Assembly (NCBI GenBank): GCA_032207245.1
Contig: JAGEOH010000236.1
Span: 1 to 64,000 of the forward strand
Source: Pardosa pseudoannulata
Lineage: Eukaryota > Arthropoda > Arachnida > Araneae > Lycosidae
Direction of reading: 5' to 3'
Length of the DNA: 64,000 nucleotides
Numbering within the stretch: the first letter of the stretch is position 1; each line of letters begins with the position of its first letter. Below, in pieces: positions 31,071-43,000 of the stretch. The notes beneath the pieces were generated by a model, which searched no databases, had not been told where the DNA came from, and was given only the letters and a program-made list of their open reading frames with translations. The translations under genes and the position numbers were made by a program.

Positions 31071-34000
31071 ATTAAAGTAAAAATATGAAAAAGTAAAAAA
31101 GTGAAAAAATTGAAAACGTGAAAAAATTGAAAAAGTGAAACAGTGAAAAAGTGAAAAAGGGAAAAAGGGAAAAAGGAAAAAAGTGAAAAAGTGAAAAAGT
31201 GAAACAGTGAAAAAGTAAAATAGTGAAAATAGAAAAAGTGAAAAAGTGAAAAAGTTAAAAAGTAAAAAAATAAAAAAGGAAAATAGTAAAAAAGTGAAAA
31301 ATTGAAAATGTAAAGAAGTAAAAAAATATAAAAGTAAAAAAGCAAAAAAGTAAAAATGTGAAAAAGTGAAAAAGTGAAAAAGTAAAAAACTAAAAAACTA
31401 AAAAAGTGAAAAAGCGAAAAAGTGAAAAAGTGAAAAAGTAAAAAAGTAAAAAAGAAAAAAATAAAAAAGTAAAAAAGTAAAAAATTGAAAAAGAGAAAAA
31501 GTGAAAAAGTGAAAAAGTGAAATATTGAAAAAGTGAAAAATCGAAAAAGTGAAAAATTGTAAACGTGAAAAATTAAAAAAGTGAAAAAGTGAAAAAGAGA
31601 AAAAGTGAAAAAGTGAAAAAGTGAAAAAATTGAAAATGTAAGAAAGTGAAAAAGTGAAAAAGGGAAAAAGTTAAAAAGGGAAAAAGTCAAAAAGAGAAAA
31701 AGTGAAAAAGTGAAAAAGTGAAAAAGGGAAAAAGTGAAAAATTGAAAAAGTGACAAAATGAAAGAGTGAAAAAGTGAAAATTGAAAAAGTGAAAAAGTGA
31801 AAAATTAAAAATGTAAAAAAATAAAAAAGTAAAACAGTAAAAAAGTAAAAAAGTAAAAAAGTGAAAAAGGGAAAAAGTGAAAAAGTGAGAAAGTAAAAAA
31901 GTGAAAAGTGAAAAAGTGAAAAAGTGAAAAAGTGAAAAATTGAAAAAGTGAAAAAGTGAAAAAGTAAAAAAATAAAAAAGTAAAACAGTAAAAAAGTAAA
32001 AAAGTAAAAATATGAAAAAGTGAAAAAGTGAAAAAATTGAAAACGTGAAAAAATTGAAAAAGTGAAACAGTGAAAAGTGAAAAAGGGAAAAAGGGAAAAG
32101 GTGAAAAAGTGAAAAAGTGAAAAAGTGAAAAAGTGAAAAAGTGAAAAAGTGAAAAAGTGAAAAAGTGAAAAAGTAAAATAGTGAAAATAGAAAAAGTGAA
32201 AAAGTGAAAAAGTTAAAAAGTAAAAAAATAAAAAACGAAATTAGTAAAAAAGTAAAAAAATATAAAAGTAAAAAAGCAAAAAAGTAAAAATGTGAAAAAG
32301 TGAAAAAGTGAAAAAGTAAAAAACTAAAAAATTAAAAAAGTGAAAAAGCGAAAAAGTGAAAAAGTGAAAAAGCGAAAAAGTGAAAAAGTGAAAAAGTAAA
32401 AAATTAAAAAAGAAAAAAATAAAAAAGTAAAAAAGTAAAAAAGAAAAAAATAAAAAAGTAAAAAAGTAAAAAAGTGAAAAAGGGAAAAAGGGAAAAAGTG
32501 AAGAAAGGAAAAAGTGAAAAAGTGAAAAAGAGAAAAAGTGAAATATTGAAAAAGTGAAAAATCGAAAAATTGAAAAAGTGTAAACGTGAAAAATTAAAAA
32601 AGTGAAAAAGTACAAAATTGAAAAAGTGAAAAAATTGAAAATGTAAAAAAGTTAAAAAGTGAAAAAGGGAAAAAGTTAAAAAGTGAAAAAGTGAAAAAAT
32701 AAAAAAGTGAAAAAGTGAAAATTGAAAAAGTGAAAAAGTGGAAAATTAAAAATGTAAAAAAATTAAAAAGTAAAACAGTAAAAAAGTAAAAAAGTAAAAA
32801 AGTGAAAAAGGGAAAAAGTGAAAAAGTGAGAAAGTAAAAAAGTGAAAAAGTGAAAAAGTGAAAAAGTGAAAAAGTGAAAAATTGAAAAAGTGAAAAAGTG
32901 AAAAAATAAAAAAAATAAAAAAGTAAAACAGTAAAAAAGTATTAAAGTAAAAATATGAAAAAGTGAAAAAGTGAAAAAATTGAAAACGTGAAAAAATTGA
33001 AAAAGTGAAACAGTGAAAAAGTGAAAAAGGGAAAAAGGGAAAAAGGAAAAAAGTGAAAAAGTGAAAAAGTGAAAAAGTGAAAAAGTAAAATAGTGAAAAT
33101 AGAAAAAGTGAAAAAGTTAAAAAGTTAAAAAGTAAAAAAATAAAAAAGGAAAATAGTAAAAAAGTGAAAAATTGAAAATGTAAAGAAGTAAAAAAATATA
33201 AAAGTAAAAAAGCAAAAAAGTAAAAATGTGAAAAAGTGAAAAAGTGAAAAAGTAAAAAACTAAAAAACTAAAAAAGTGAAAAAGCGAAAAAGTGAAAAAG
33301 TGAAAAAGTAAAAAAGTAAAAAAGAAAAAAATAAAAAAGTAAAAAAGTAAAAAATTGAAAAAGAGAAAAAGTGAAAAAGTGAAAAAGTGAAATATTGAAA
33401 AAGTGAAAAATCGAAAAAGTGAAAAATTGTAAACGTGAAAAATTAAAAAAGTGAAAAAGTGAAAAAGAGAAAAAGTGAAAAAGTGAAAAAGTGAAAAAAT
33501 TGAAAATGTAAGAAAGAAAAAAAGGGAAAAATGGAAAAAGTTAAAAAGGGAAAAAGTCAAAAAGAGAAAAAGTGAAAAAGTGAAAAAGTGAAAAAGGGAA
33601 AAAGTGAAAAATTGAAAAAGTGACAAAATGAAAGAGTGAAAAAGTGAAAATTGAAAAAGTGAAAAAGTGAAAAATTAAAAATGTAAAAAAATAAAAAAGT
33701 AAAACAGTAAAAAAGTAAAAAAGTAAAAAAGTGAAAAAGGGAAAAAGTGAAAAAGTGAGAAAGTAAAAAAGTGAAAAGTGAAAAAGTGAAAAAGTGAAAA
33801 AGTGAAAAATTGAAAAAGTGAAAAAGTGAAAAAGTGAAAAAGTAAAAAAATAAAAAAGTAAAACAGTAAAAAAGTAAAAAAGTAAAAATATGAAAAAGTG
33901 AAAAAGTGAAAAAATTGAAAACGTGAAAAAATTGAAAAAGTGAAACAGTGAAAAGTGAAAAAGGGAAAAAGGGAAAAGGTGAAAAAGTGAAAAAGTGAAA

Positions 34001-34786
34001 AAGTGAAAAAGTGAAAAAGTGAAAAAGTGAAAAAGTGAAAAAGTGAAAAAGTAAAATAGTGAAAATAGAAAAAGTGAAAAAGTGAAAAAGTTAAAAAGTA
34101 AAAAAATAAAAAACGAAATTAGTAAAAAAGTAAAAAAATATAAAAGTAAAAAAGCAAAAAAGTAAAAATGTGAAAAAGTGAAAAAGTGAAAAAGTAAAAA
34201 ACTAAAAAATTAAAAAAGTGAAAAAGCGAAAAAGTGAAAAAGTGAAAAAGTAAAAAAGTAAAAAAGAAAAAAATAAAAAAGTAAAAAAGTAAAAAAGAAA
34301 AAAATAAAAAAGTAAAAAAGTAAAAAAGTGAAAAAGGGAAAAAGGGAAAAAGTGAAGAAAGGAAAAAGTGAAAAAGTGAAAAAGAGAAAAAGTGAAATAT
34401 TGAAAAAGTGAAAAATCGAAAAATTGAAAAAGTGTAAACGTGAAAAATTAAAAAAGTGAAAAAGTACAAAATTGAAAAAGTGAAAAAATTGAAAATGTAA
34501 AAAAGTTAAAAAGTGAAAAAGGGAAAAAGTTAAAAAGGGAAAAAGTGAAAAGCAGAAAAAGTGAAAAAGTGAAAATTGAAAAAGTGAAAAAGTGGAAAAT
34601 TAAAAATGTAAAAAAATTAAAAAGTAAAACAGTAAAAAAGTAAAAAAGTAAAAAAGTGAAAAAGGGAAAAAGTGAAAAAGTGAGAAAGTAAAAAAGTGAA
34701 AAGTGAAAAAGTGAAAAAGTGAAAAATTGAAAAAGTGAAAAAGTGAAAAAATAAAAAAAATAAAAAAGTAAAACAGTAAAAAAGTA
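31071..34786 (+). repeat. Tandem ~1.85-1.87-kb higher-order units
   Basis: The marker ATTAAAGTAAAAATATG occurs at 31,071, 32,941 and 34,786 (spacings 1870 and 1845). TAAACG lies at 31,560, 32,581, 33,430, 34,435 and 35,275, alternating about 1,010 and 845 bases, so each unit has two halves. A related unit at about 24,183-26,050 has the same 1,867-base spacing of another marker. Confidence 0.75.
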
Positions 34787-35104
34787 TTAAAGTAAAAATA
34801 TGAAAAAGTGAAAAAGTGAAAAAATTGAAAACGTGAAAAAATTGAAAAAGTGAAACAGTGAAAAAGTGAAAAAGGGAAAAAGGGAAAAAGGAAAAAAGTG
34901 AAAAAGTGAAAAAGTGAAAAAGTGAAAAAGTAAAATAGTGAAAATAGAAAAAGTGAAAAAGTTAAAAAGTTAAAAAGTAAAAAAATAAAAAAGGAAAATA
35001 GTAAAAAAGTGAAAAATTGAAAATGTAAAGAAGTAAAAAAATATAAAAGTAAAAAAGCAAAAAAGTAAAAATGTGAAAAAGTGAAAAAGTGAAAAAGTAA
35101 AAAA

Positions 35105-36650
35105 CTAAAAAACTAAAAAAGTGAAAAAGCGAAAAAGTGAAAAAGTGAAAAAGTAAAAAAGTAAAAAAGAAAAAAATAAAAAAGTAAAAAAGAAAAAAAT
35201 TGAAAAAGAGAAAAAGTGATAAAGTGAAAAAGTGAAATATTGAAAAAGTGAAAAATCAAAAAAGTGAAAAATTGTAAACGTGAAAAATTAAAAAAGTGAA
35301 AAAGTGAAAAAGAGAAAAAGTGAAAAAGTGAAAAAGTGAAAAAATTGAAAATGTGAAAAAGTGAAAAAGTGAAAAAGGAAAAAAGTGAAAAAGGAAAAGA
35401 GTGAAAAAGAGAAAAAGTGAAAAAGTGAAAATGTGAAAAAATGAAAAATTGAAAAATTGACAAAATGAAGAAGTGAAAAAGTGAAAATTGAAAAAGTGAA
35501 AAAGTAAAAACTAAAAATGTAAAAAAATAAAAAAGTAAAACAGTAAAAAAGTAAAAAAATAAAAAAGGGAAAAAGGGAAAAAGTGAAAAAGTGAGAAAGT
35601 AAAAAACTGAAAAGTGAAAAAGTGAAAAATTGAAAAAGTGAAAAAGTGAAAAACTGAAAAACTCAAAAATTAAAAAAGTAAAAAAATTAAAAAGTAAAAC
35701 AGTAAAAAAAAAAATAAAAATATGAAAAAGTGAAAAAGTGAAAAAGGGAAAAAGTGAAAAATGGAAAAAGGGAAAAACTGAAAAACTGAAAAACTGAAAA
35801 AGTGAAAAAGTGAAAAATTGAAAAACTGAAAAAGTGAAAAATTTAAATTGAAAAAGTGAAAAAGTGAAAATGTGAAAAAGTGAAAAAGATAAAATGTGAA
35901 AAAGTGAAAAAGTGAAAAAGTAAAAAACTAAAAAACTAAAAAAGTGAAAAAGCGAAAAAGTGAAAAAGTGAAAAAGTAAAAAAGTAAAAAAGAAAAAAAT
36001 AAAAAAGTAAAAAAGTAAAAAATTGAAAAAGAGAAAAAGTGAAAAAGTGAAAAAGTGAAATATTGAAAAAGTGAAAAATCGAAAAAGTGAAAAATTGTAA
36101 ACGTGAAAAATTAAAAAAGTGAAAAAGTGAAAAAGAGAAAAAGTGAAAAAGTGAAAAAGTGAAAAAATTGAAAATGTGAAAAAGTGAAAAAGTGAAAAAG
36201 GAAAAAAGTGAAAAAGGAAAAGAGTGAAAAAGAGAAAAAGTGAAAAAGTGAAAATGTGAAAAAATGAAAAATTGAAAAATTGACAAAATGAAGAAGTGAA
36301 AAAGTGAAAATTGAAAAAGTGAAAAAGTAAAAACTAAAAATGTAAAAAAATAAAAAAGTAAAACAGTAAAAAAGTAAAAAAATAAAAAAGGGAAAAAGGG
36401 AAAAAGTGAAAAAGTGAGAAAGTAAAAAACTGAAAAGTGAAAAAGTGAAAAATTGAAAAAGTGAAAAAGTGAAAAACTGAAAAACTCAAAAATTAAAAAA
36501 GTAAAAAAATAAAAAAGTAAAACAGTAAAAAAAAAAATAAAAATATGAAAAAGTGAAAAAGTGAAAAAGGGAAAAAGTGAAAAATGGAAAAAGGGAAAAA
36601 CTGAAAAACTGAAAAAGTGAAAAAGTGAAAAATTGAAAAATGAATAATTT
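35105..36650 (+). repeat. Tandem 823-bp higher-order unit, two near-identical copies
   Basis: TAAACG at 35,275 and 36,098 and AACTC at 35,660 and 36,483 are both exactly 823 bases apart. The sequence between matches almost base for base, with differences such as AATCAAAA against AATCGAAA. It is probably the most recent duplication in the array. Confidence 0.8.
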
Positions 36651-39268
36651 AAAATTGAAAAATTGAAAAAGTGAAAATGTGAAAAAGTGAAAAAGTTAAA
36701 ATTTGAAAAAGTGAAAAATTGAAAAAGTGAAAATTGAGAAAGTAAAAAAGGGAAAAAGTGACAAAGTGAAAAAGTGAAAAAGTGAAAAAGTGAAAAATAA
36801 AATGTAAAAAAATAAAAAACTAAAAAAGTAAAAATTAAAAATGTGAAAAAGTGAAAAAGTGAAATAGTGAAAAATTGAAAAATTGAAAAAGTAAAAAATA
36901 AAAAAATAAAAGTAAAAAAGTAAAAAAGTGAAATAGTGAAAAAGGAAAAAAGGGAAAAAGGGAAAAAGTGGAAAATTGAAAAAGAGAAAAAGTGAAAAAT
37001 TAAAAAACTAGAAAACTAAAAAAGAGAAAAAGTGAAAAAGTGACAAAGTAAAAAAGTGAAAAAGTGAAAAATTAAAAAAAAAGTAAAAAAGTAAAAAATA
37101 AAAAAGGGAAAAAGGGAAAAAGGTAAAAGTAAAAAAGTGAAAAATTGAAAAATTGAAAAATTGAAAAAGTGAAAAATTGAAAAACTGAAAAAGTGAAAAA
37201 GTGAAATTGAAAAAGTGAAAAAGTGAAAAAGTGAAAAATTGAAAAAGTGAAAAATTGAAAAAATGAAAAAGTGAAAAAGTGAAAAAGTGAAAAAGTGAAA
37301 AAGTGAAAAATTGAAAAAATTAAAAAAGTGAAAAAGTGAAAGAATTGAAAAAGTGAAACAGTGAAAAAGTGAAAAAGGGAAAAAGGGAAAAAGGGAAAAA
37401 GGGAAAAAGTGAAAAAGTTAAAAAGTGAAAAAGTAAAATAGTGAAAATTGAAAAAGTGAAAAAGTGAAAAAATTAAAAAGTAAAAAAATAAAAAGTAAAA
37501 CAGTAAAAAGTGAAAAAGTGAAAATGTAAAAAAGTAAAAAAATAAAAAAGTAAAAATTAAAAAAGTAAAAAAGCAAAAAATTAAAAATGCGAAAAAGTGA
37601 AAAAGTGAAAAGGGAGAAAGTGAAAAAGTGAAAAAGAAAATGTAAAAAAATAAAAAAGTAAAAAAGTAAAAAAGTAAAAAAGTAAAAATATGAAAAAGTG
37701 AAAAAGTGAAATAGTGAAAAATTGAAAAAGTGAAAAAGTAAAAAAGTAAAAAAATAAAAAATAAAAGTAAAAAAGTAAAAAAGTGACATAGTGAAAATGA
37801 AAAAAGGAAAAAAGGGAAAAAGTGGGAAATTGAAAAAGTGAAAAAGTGAAAAATTAAAAAACTAAAAAACTAAAAAAGAGAAAAAGTGAAAAAGTGAAAA
37901 AGTAAAAAAATAAAAAAATAAAAAAGGAAAAAAGTAAAAAAGAAAAAAATAAAAAAGGGAAAAAGGGAAAAAGGGAAAAAGGAAAAAGTAAAAAAGTGAA
38001 AAAGTGAAAAATTGAAAAAGTGAAAAATTGAAAAACTGAAAAAGTGAAAAAGTAAAATTGAAAAAGTGAAAAAGTGAAAAAGTGAAAAAGTGAAAAATTG
38101 AAAATTGAAAAAGTGAAAAAGTGAAAAAGTAAAAAAGTGAAAAAGTGAAAAATTTAAAAAAGTGAAAAAGTGAAAGAATTGAAAAAGTGAAAAAGTGAAA
38201 AAGTGAAAAAGGGAAAAAGTGAAAAAGGGAAAAAGTGAAAAAGGGAAAAAGTGAAAAAGTGAAAAAGTGAAAAAGTGAAAAAGTAAAATAGTGAAAATTG
38301 AAAAAGTGAAAAAGTTAAAAAGTTAAAAAGTAAAAAAAATAAAAAAGGAAAACAGTAAAAAGTGAAAAAGTGAAAATCTAAAAAAGTAAAAAAATAAAAA
38401 ATTAAAAATTAAAAAAGTAAAAGAGCAAAAAATTAAAAATGTGAAAAAGTGAAAAAGTGAAAAATAAAAAAAATTGAAAAATAAAAAATAAAAAACTAAA
38501 AAAGTGAAAAAGCGAAAAAGTGAAAAAGTAAAAAAGTAAAAAAGAAAAAAATAAAAAGTAAAAATGTAAAAAAGGGAAAAAGGGAAAAAGTGAAGAAAGG
38601 AAAAATTAAAAAGTGAAAAAGTGAAAAAGTGAAAAATAAATAAGTAAAAAAATAAAAAAGTAAACAAGTAAAAATTAAAAAGTATAAAAAAGAAAAAGAT
38701 AAAGTGAAATAGTAAAAAAGAGAAAAAATGAAAAAGTGAAAAATTGAAAAAATGAAAAAATGAAAAATTGAAAAATTAAAAAACTAAAAAACTAAAAAAG
38801 AGAAAAAGTGAAGAAGTGAAAAAGTGAGAAAGTAAAAAAGTGAAAAGTGAAAGAGTGAAAAATTGAAAAAGTGAAAAAGTGAAAAAGTGAAAAAGTGAAA
38901 AAGTTAAAATTGAAAAAGTGAAAAAGTGAAAAAGTAAAAAAGTAAAAAATAAAAAAGTAAAAATAAAAAAGTAAAAATGTGAAAATGTGAAAAAGTGAAA
39001 AAGTGAAAAAGTGAAAAAGTGAAAAATTGAAAAAGTGAAAAAGTAAAAAAGTAAAAAAATAAAATTAAAAGTAAAAAAGTAAAAAAGTAAAAAAGTAAAA
39101 AAGGGAAAAAGGGAAAAAGCGAAAAAGTGAAAAGGGGAAAAAACGAAAAAGGGAAAAAAAAGAAAAAGTGAAAAAGTGAAAAATAAAAAATATTGAAAAA
39201 TAAAAAATAAAAAAGTAAAAAATAAAAAAGGGAAAAAGGGAAAAAGTAAAAAAAAAGTGAAAAAGGGT

Positions 39269-39582
39269 GAGTGCTTGAAAAAAAAAAGAAAAAAAAAGTC
39301 GAAATTAAAGGAAACTACTTAAAGTAATGAAACTTAGTAGAAAAAGTGACGCTAAAAGTCTAAAAAGAAAATATTGAATAAAAGTTAATAAAAAGCGATA
39401 AGCGAAAAGGAAACTTGAAAAATAAAAAAAGTTTTAGGCTAAAAAGTAAATACGAACGAAATCGTCGAACTTGTAAAACTGTTTAGACGTAAAAGTCAAA
39501 TGAGAAACAAGCGAAATTAAGCGAACTAAGCTCTCGTCAAAACTTGTAAATAGCAAAACACGGTTTTAAGCTATACTGGAGA
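39269..39582. repeat. Mosaic junction between octamer array and 174-bp satellite
   Basis: Short pieces of the 174-bp monomer are interleaved with A-rich octamer-like DNA. GACGCTAAAAGTC (39,348), TTTTAGGCTA, ATCGTCGAACTTGT and CAAGCGAAATTAAGCGAACT read forward. GAAACTACTTAAAGTAATG (39,311-39,329) is an inverted piece of the monomer. Relative to complete monomers, many 3-8-base segments are missing. Confidence 0.8.
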
Positions 39583-40029
39583 GTTTCATTAACGTACTTT
39601 AAGTAGTTTCGTTAATATCGTCGAACTTGTTTATTTGGACTGTTTAGACGCTAAAAGTCAATTTTGAGAAACAAGCGAAATTAAGCGAACTACTCAAGCT
39701 CTCGTCATTAGACTTGCTTAAATAGCGTAAAACACGGTTTTAGGCTATACTAGAAAGTTTCATTAACGTACTTTAAGTAGTTTCGTTAATATCGTCGAAC
39801 TTGTATATTTGGACTGTTTAGACGCTAACAGTCAATTTTGAGAAACAAGCGAAATTAAGCGAACTACTCAAGCTCTCTTCATTAGACTTGCTTAAATAGC
39901 GTAATACACGGTTTTAGGCTATACTAGAACGTTTCATTAACGTACTTTAAGTAGTTTCGTTAATATCGTCGAACTTGTTTATTTGGACTGTTTAGACGCT
40001 AACAGTCAATTTTGAGAAACAAGCGAAAT

Positions 40030-40092
40030 TAACTATGTTTATTTTGGCCTAATTAGATGCTAAAAGTCAATTTTGACAAACAAGCGATTTTA
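40030..40092 (+). repeat. 61-bp partial monomer duplication (235-bp monomer)
   Basis: The monomer between 39,931 and 40,166 is 235 bases long. After GCGAAATTAA the sequence jumps back to TGTTTATTTTGGCC and repeats the segment through CAAGCGATTTTAAGCG. The first half is of the GAAATT type and the second of the GATTTT type, so the monomer is a chimera formed by out-of-register exchange. Confidence 0.8.
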
Positions 40093-43000
40093 AGCGAACT
40101 ACTCAAGCCATTGTCATTAGACTTGCTTAAATAGCGTAAAACGCGGTTTTACGCTATACTAGATAGTTTCATTAACGTACTTTAAGTTGTTTCGTTAATA
40201 TAGTCGATCTTGTATATTTGGCCTGTTTAGATGCTAAAAGTCAATTTTGAGAAACAAGCGATTTTAAGCGAACTACTCAAGCTCTTGTCATTAGACTTGC
40301 TTAAGTAGCGTAAAACACGGTTTTAAGCTATACTAGAAAGTTTCATTAACGTACTTTAAGTAGTTTCGTTAATATCGTCGAAAATGTATATTTGGACTGT
40401 TTAGACGCGAAAAGTCAATTTTGAGAAACAAGCGAAATTAAGCGAACTACTCAAGCTCTCGTCATTAGACTTGCTTAAATAGCGTAAAACACGGTTTTAG
40501 GCTATACTAGAAAGTTTCATTAACGTACTTTAAGTAGTTTCGTTAATATCGTCGAACTTGTATATTTGGACTGTTTAGACGCTAAAAGTCAATTTTGAGA
40601 AACAAGCGAAATTAAGCGAACTACTCAAGCTCTCTTCCTTAGACTTGCTTAAATAGCGTAAAACACGGTTTTAGGCTATACTAGAAAGTTTCATTAACGT
40701 ACTTTAAGTAGTTTCGTTAATATCGTCGAACTTGTATATTTGGACTGTTTAGACGCTAAAAGTCAATTTTGAGAAACAAGCGAAATTAAGCGAACTACTC
40801 AAGCACTCAACATTACACTTGCTTAAATAGCGTAAAACACGGTTTTAGGCTATACTAGAAAGTTTCATTAACGTACTTTAAGTAGTTTCGTTAATATCGT
40901 CGAACTTGTATATTTGGACTGTTTAGACGCTAAAAGTCAATTTTGAGAAACAAGCGAAATTAAGCGAACTACTCCAGCTCTCGTCATTAGACTTGCTTAA
41001 ATAGCGTAAAACACGGTTTTACGCTATACTAGAAAGTTTCATTAACGTACTTTAAGTAGTTTCGTTAATATCGTCGAACTTGTATATTTGGACTGTTTAG
41101 ACGTAAAAGTCAATTTTGAGAAACAAGCGAAATTAAGCGAACTACTCAAGCACTCAATATTACACTTGCTTAAATAGCGTAAAACACGGTTTTACGCTAT
41201 ACTAGAAAGTTTCATTAACGTACTTTAAGTAGTTTCGTTAATATCGTCGAACTTGTATATTTGGCCTGTTTAGATGCTAAAAGTCAATTTTGAGAAACAA
41301 GCGATTTTAAGCGAACTACTCAAGCTCTTGTCATTAGACTTGCTTAAATAGCGTAAAACACGGTTTTAGGCTATACTAGAAAGTTTCATTAACGTACTTT
41401 AAGTAGTTTCGTTAATATCGTCGAACTTGTATATTTGGCCTGTTTAGACGCTAAAAGTCAATTTTGAGAAACAAGCGATTTTAAGCGAACTACTCAAGCT
41501 CTTGTCATTAGACTTGCTTAAATAGCGTAAAACACGGTTTTAGGCTATACTAGAAAGTTTCATTAACGTACTTTAAGTAGTTTCGTTAATATCGTCGAAC
41601 GTATATTTGGCCTGTTTAGACGCTAAAAGTCAATTTTGAGAAACAAGCGAAATTAAGCGAACTACTCAAGCTCTTGTCATTAGACTTGCTTAAATAGCGT
41701 AAAACACGGTTTTAGGCTATACTAGAAAGTTTCATTAACGTACTTTAAGTAGTTTCGTTAATATCGTCGAACTTGTATATTTGGCCTGTTTAGACGCTAA
41801 AAGTCAATTTTGAGAAACAAGCGATTTTAAGCGAACTACTCAAGCTCTTGTCATTAGACTTGCTTAAATAGCGTAAAACACGGTTTTAGGCTATACTAGA
41901 GAGTTTCATTAACGTACTTTAAGTAGTTTCGTTAATATCGTCGAACTTGTATATTTGGCCTGTTTAGACGCTAAAAGTCAATTTTGAGAAACAAGCGATT
42001 TTAAGCGAACTACTCAAGCTCTTGACATTAGACTTGCTTAAATAGCGTAAAACACGGTTTTAGGCTATACTAGAGAGTTTCATTAACGTACTTTAAGTAG
42101 TTTCGTTAATATCGTCGAACTTGTATATTTGGACTGTTTAGACGCTAAAAGTCAATTTTGAGAAACAAGCGATTTTAAGCGAACTACTCAAGCTCTTGTC
42201 ATTAGACTTGCTTAAATAGCGTATAACACGGTTTTAGGCTATACTGGAGAGTTTCATTAACGTACTTTAAGTAGTTTCGTTAATATCGTCGAACTTGTAT
42301 ATTTGGCCTGTTTAGACGCTAAAAGTCAATTTTGAGAAACAAGCGATTTTAAGCGAACTACTCAAGCTCTTGTCATTAGACTTGCTTAAATAGCGTAAAA
42401 CACGGTTTTAGGCTATACTAGAAAGTTTCATTAACGTACTTTAAGTAGTTTCGTTAATATCGTCGAACTTGTATATTTGGACTGATTAGACGCTAAAAGT
42501 CAATTTTGAGAAACAAGCGATTTTAAGCGAACTACTCAAGCTCTTGTCATTAGACTTGCTTAAATAGCGTAAAACACGGTTTTAGGCTATACTAGAAAGT
42601 TTCATTAACGTACTTTAAGTAGTTTCGTTAATATCGTCGAACTTGTATATTTGGACTGTTTAGACGCTAAAAGTCAATTTTGAGAAACAAGCGATTTTAA
42701 GCGAACTACTCAAGCACTCGACATTAGACTTGCTTAAATAGCGTAAAACACGGTTTTAGGCTATACTAGAGAGTTTCATTAACGTACTTTAAGTAGTTTC
42801 GTTAATATCGTCGAACTTGTATATTTGGACTGTTTAGACGCTAAAAGTCAATTTTGAGAAACAAGCGATTTTAAGCAAACTACTCAAGCTCTTGTCATTA
42901 GACTTGCTTAAATAGCGTAAAACACGGTTTTAAGCTATACCGGAGAGTTTCATTAACGTACTTTAAGTAGTTTCGTTAATATCGTCGAACTTGTATATTT

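Larger units (their letters stand above)
16360..39268 (+). repeat. Octamer minisatellite array, consensus AAAAAGTG (about 22.9 kb)
   Basis: The stretch is built almost entirely of 8-bp units: AAAAAGTG and variants ending GTA, TTG, GGG, GAG, GCG, TAA or ATG. That is about 2,860 units, with occasional 6-, 7- or 9-base units. Cytosine is nearly absent from the plus strand, and the few C-bearing units act as markers. No non-repeat insertion interrupts it. The minus strand (CACTTTTT) has no stop codon in any frame, which explains many long Phe-rich reading frames; these are not genes. Variant order is itself repeated (see higher-order units). Confidence 0.95.

Noticed and set aside
17171..38667. 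Many long minus-strand open reading frames (up to 518 codons) rich in Phe, Leu, Ser, Thr and His
   Set aside because: They are read through the octamer CACTTTTT, which lacks stops in every frame. They overlap in alternative frames (for example 17,697-17,981 within 17,171-18,490), have no domain and end only where a rare variant creates a stop.
16360..39268. Telomeric repeat array or miscalled telomere
   Set aside because: The unit is 8 bp AAAAAGTG, unrelated to TTAGG or TTAGGG. It is internal to the window and carries stable higher-order structure not expected of base-calling artefacts.
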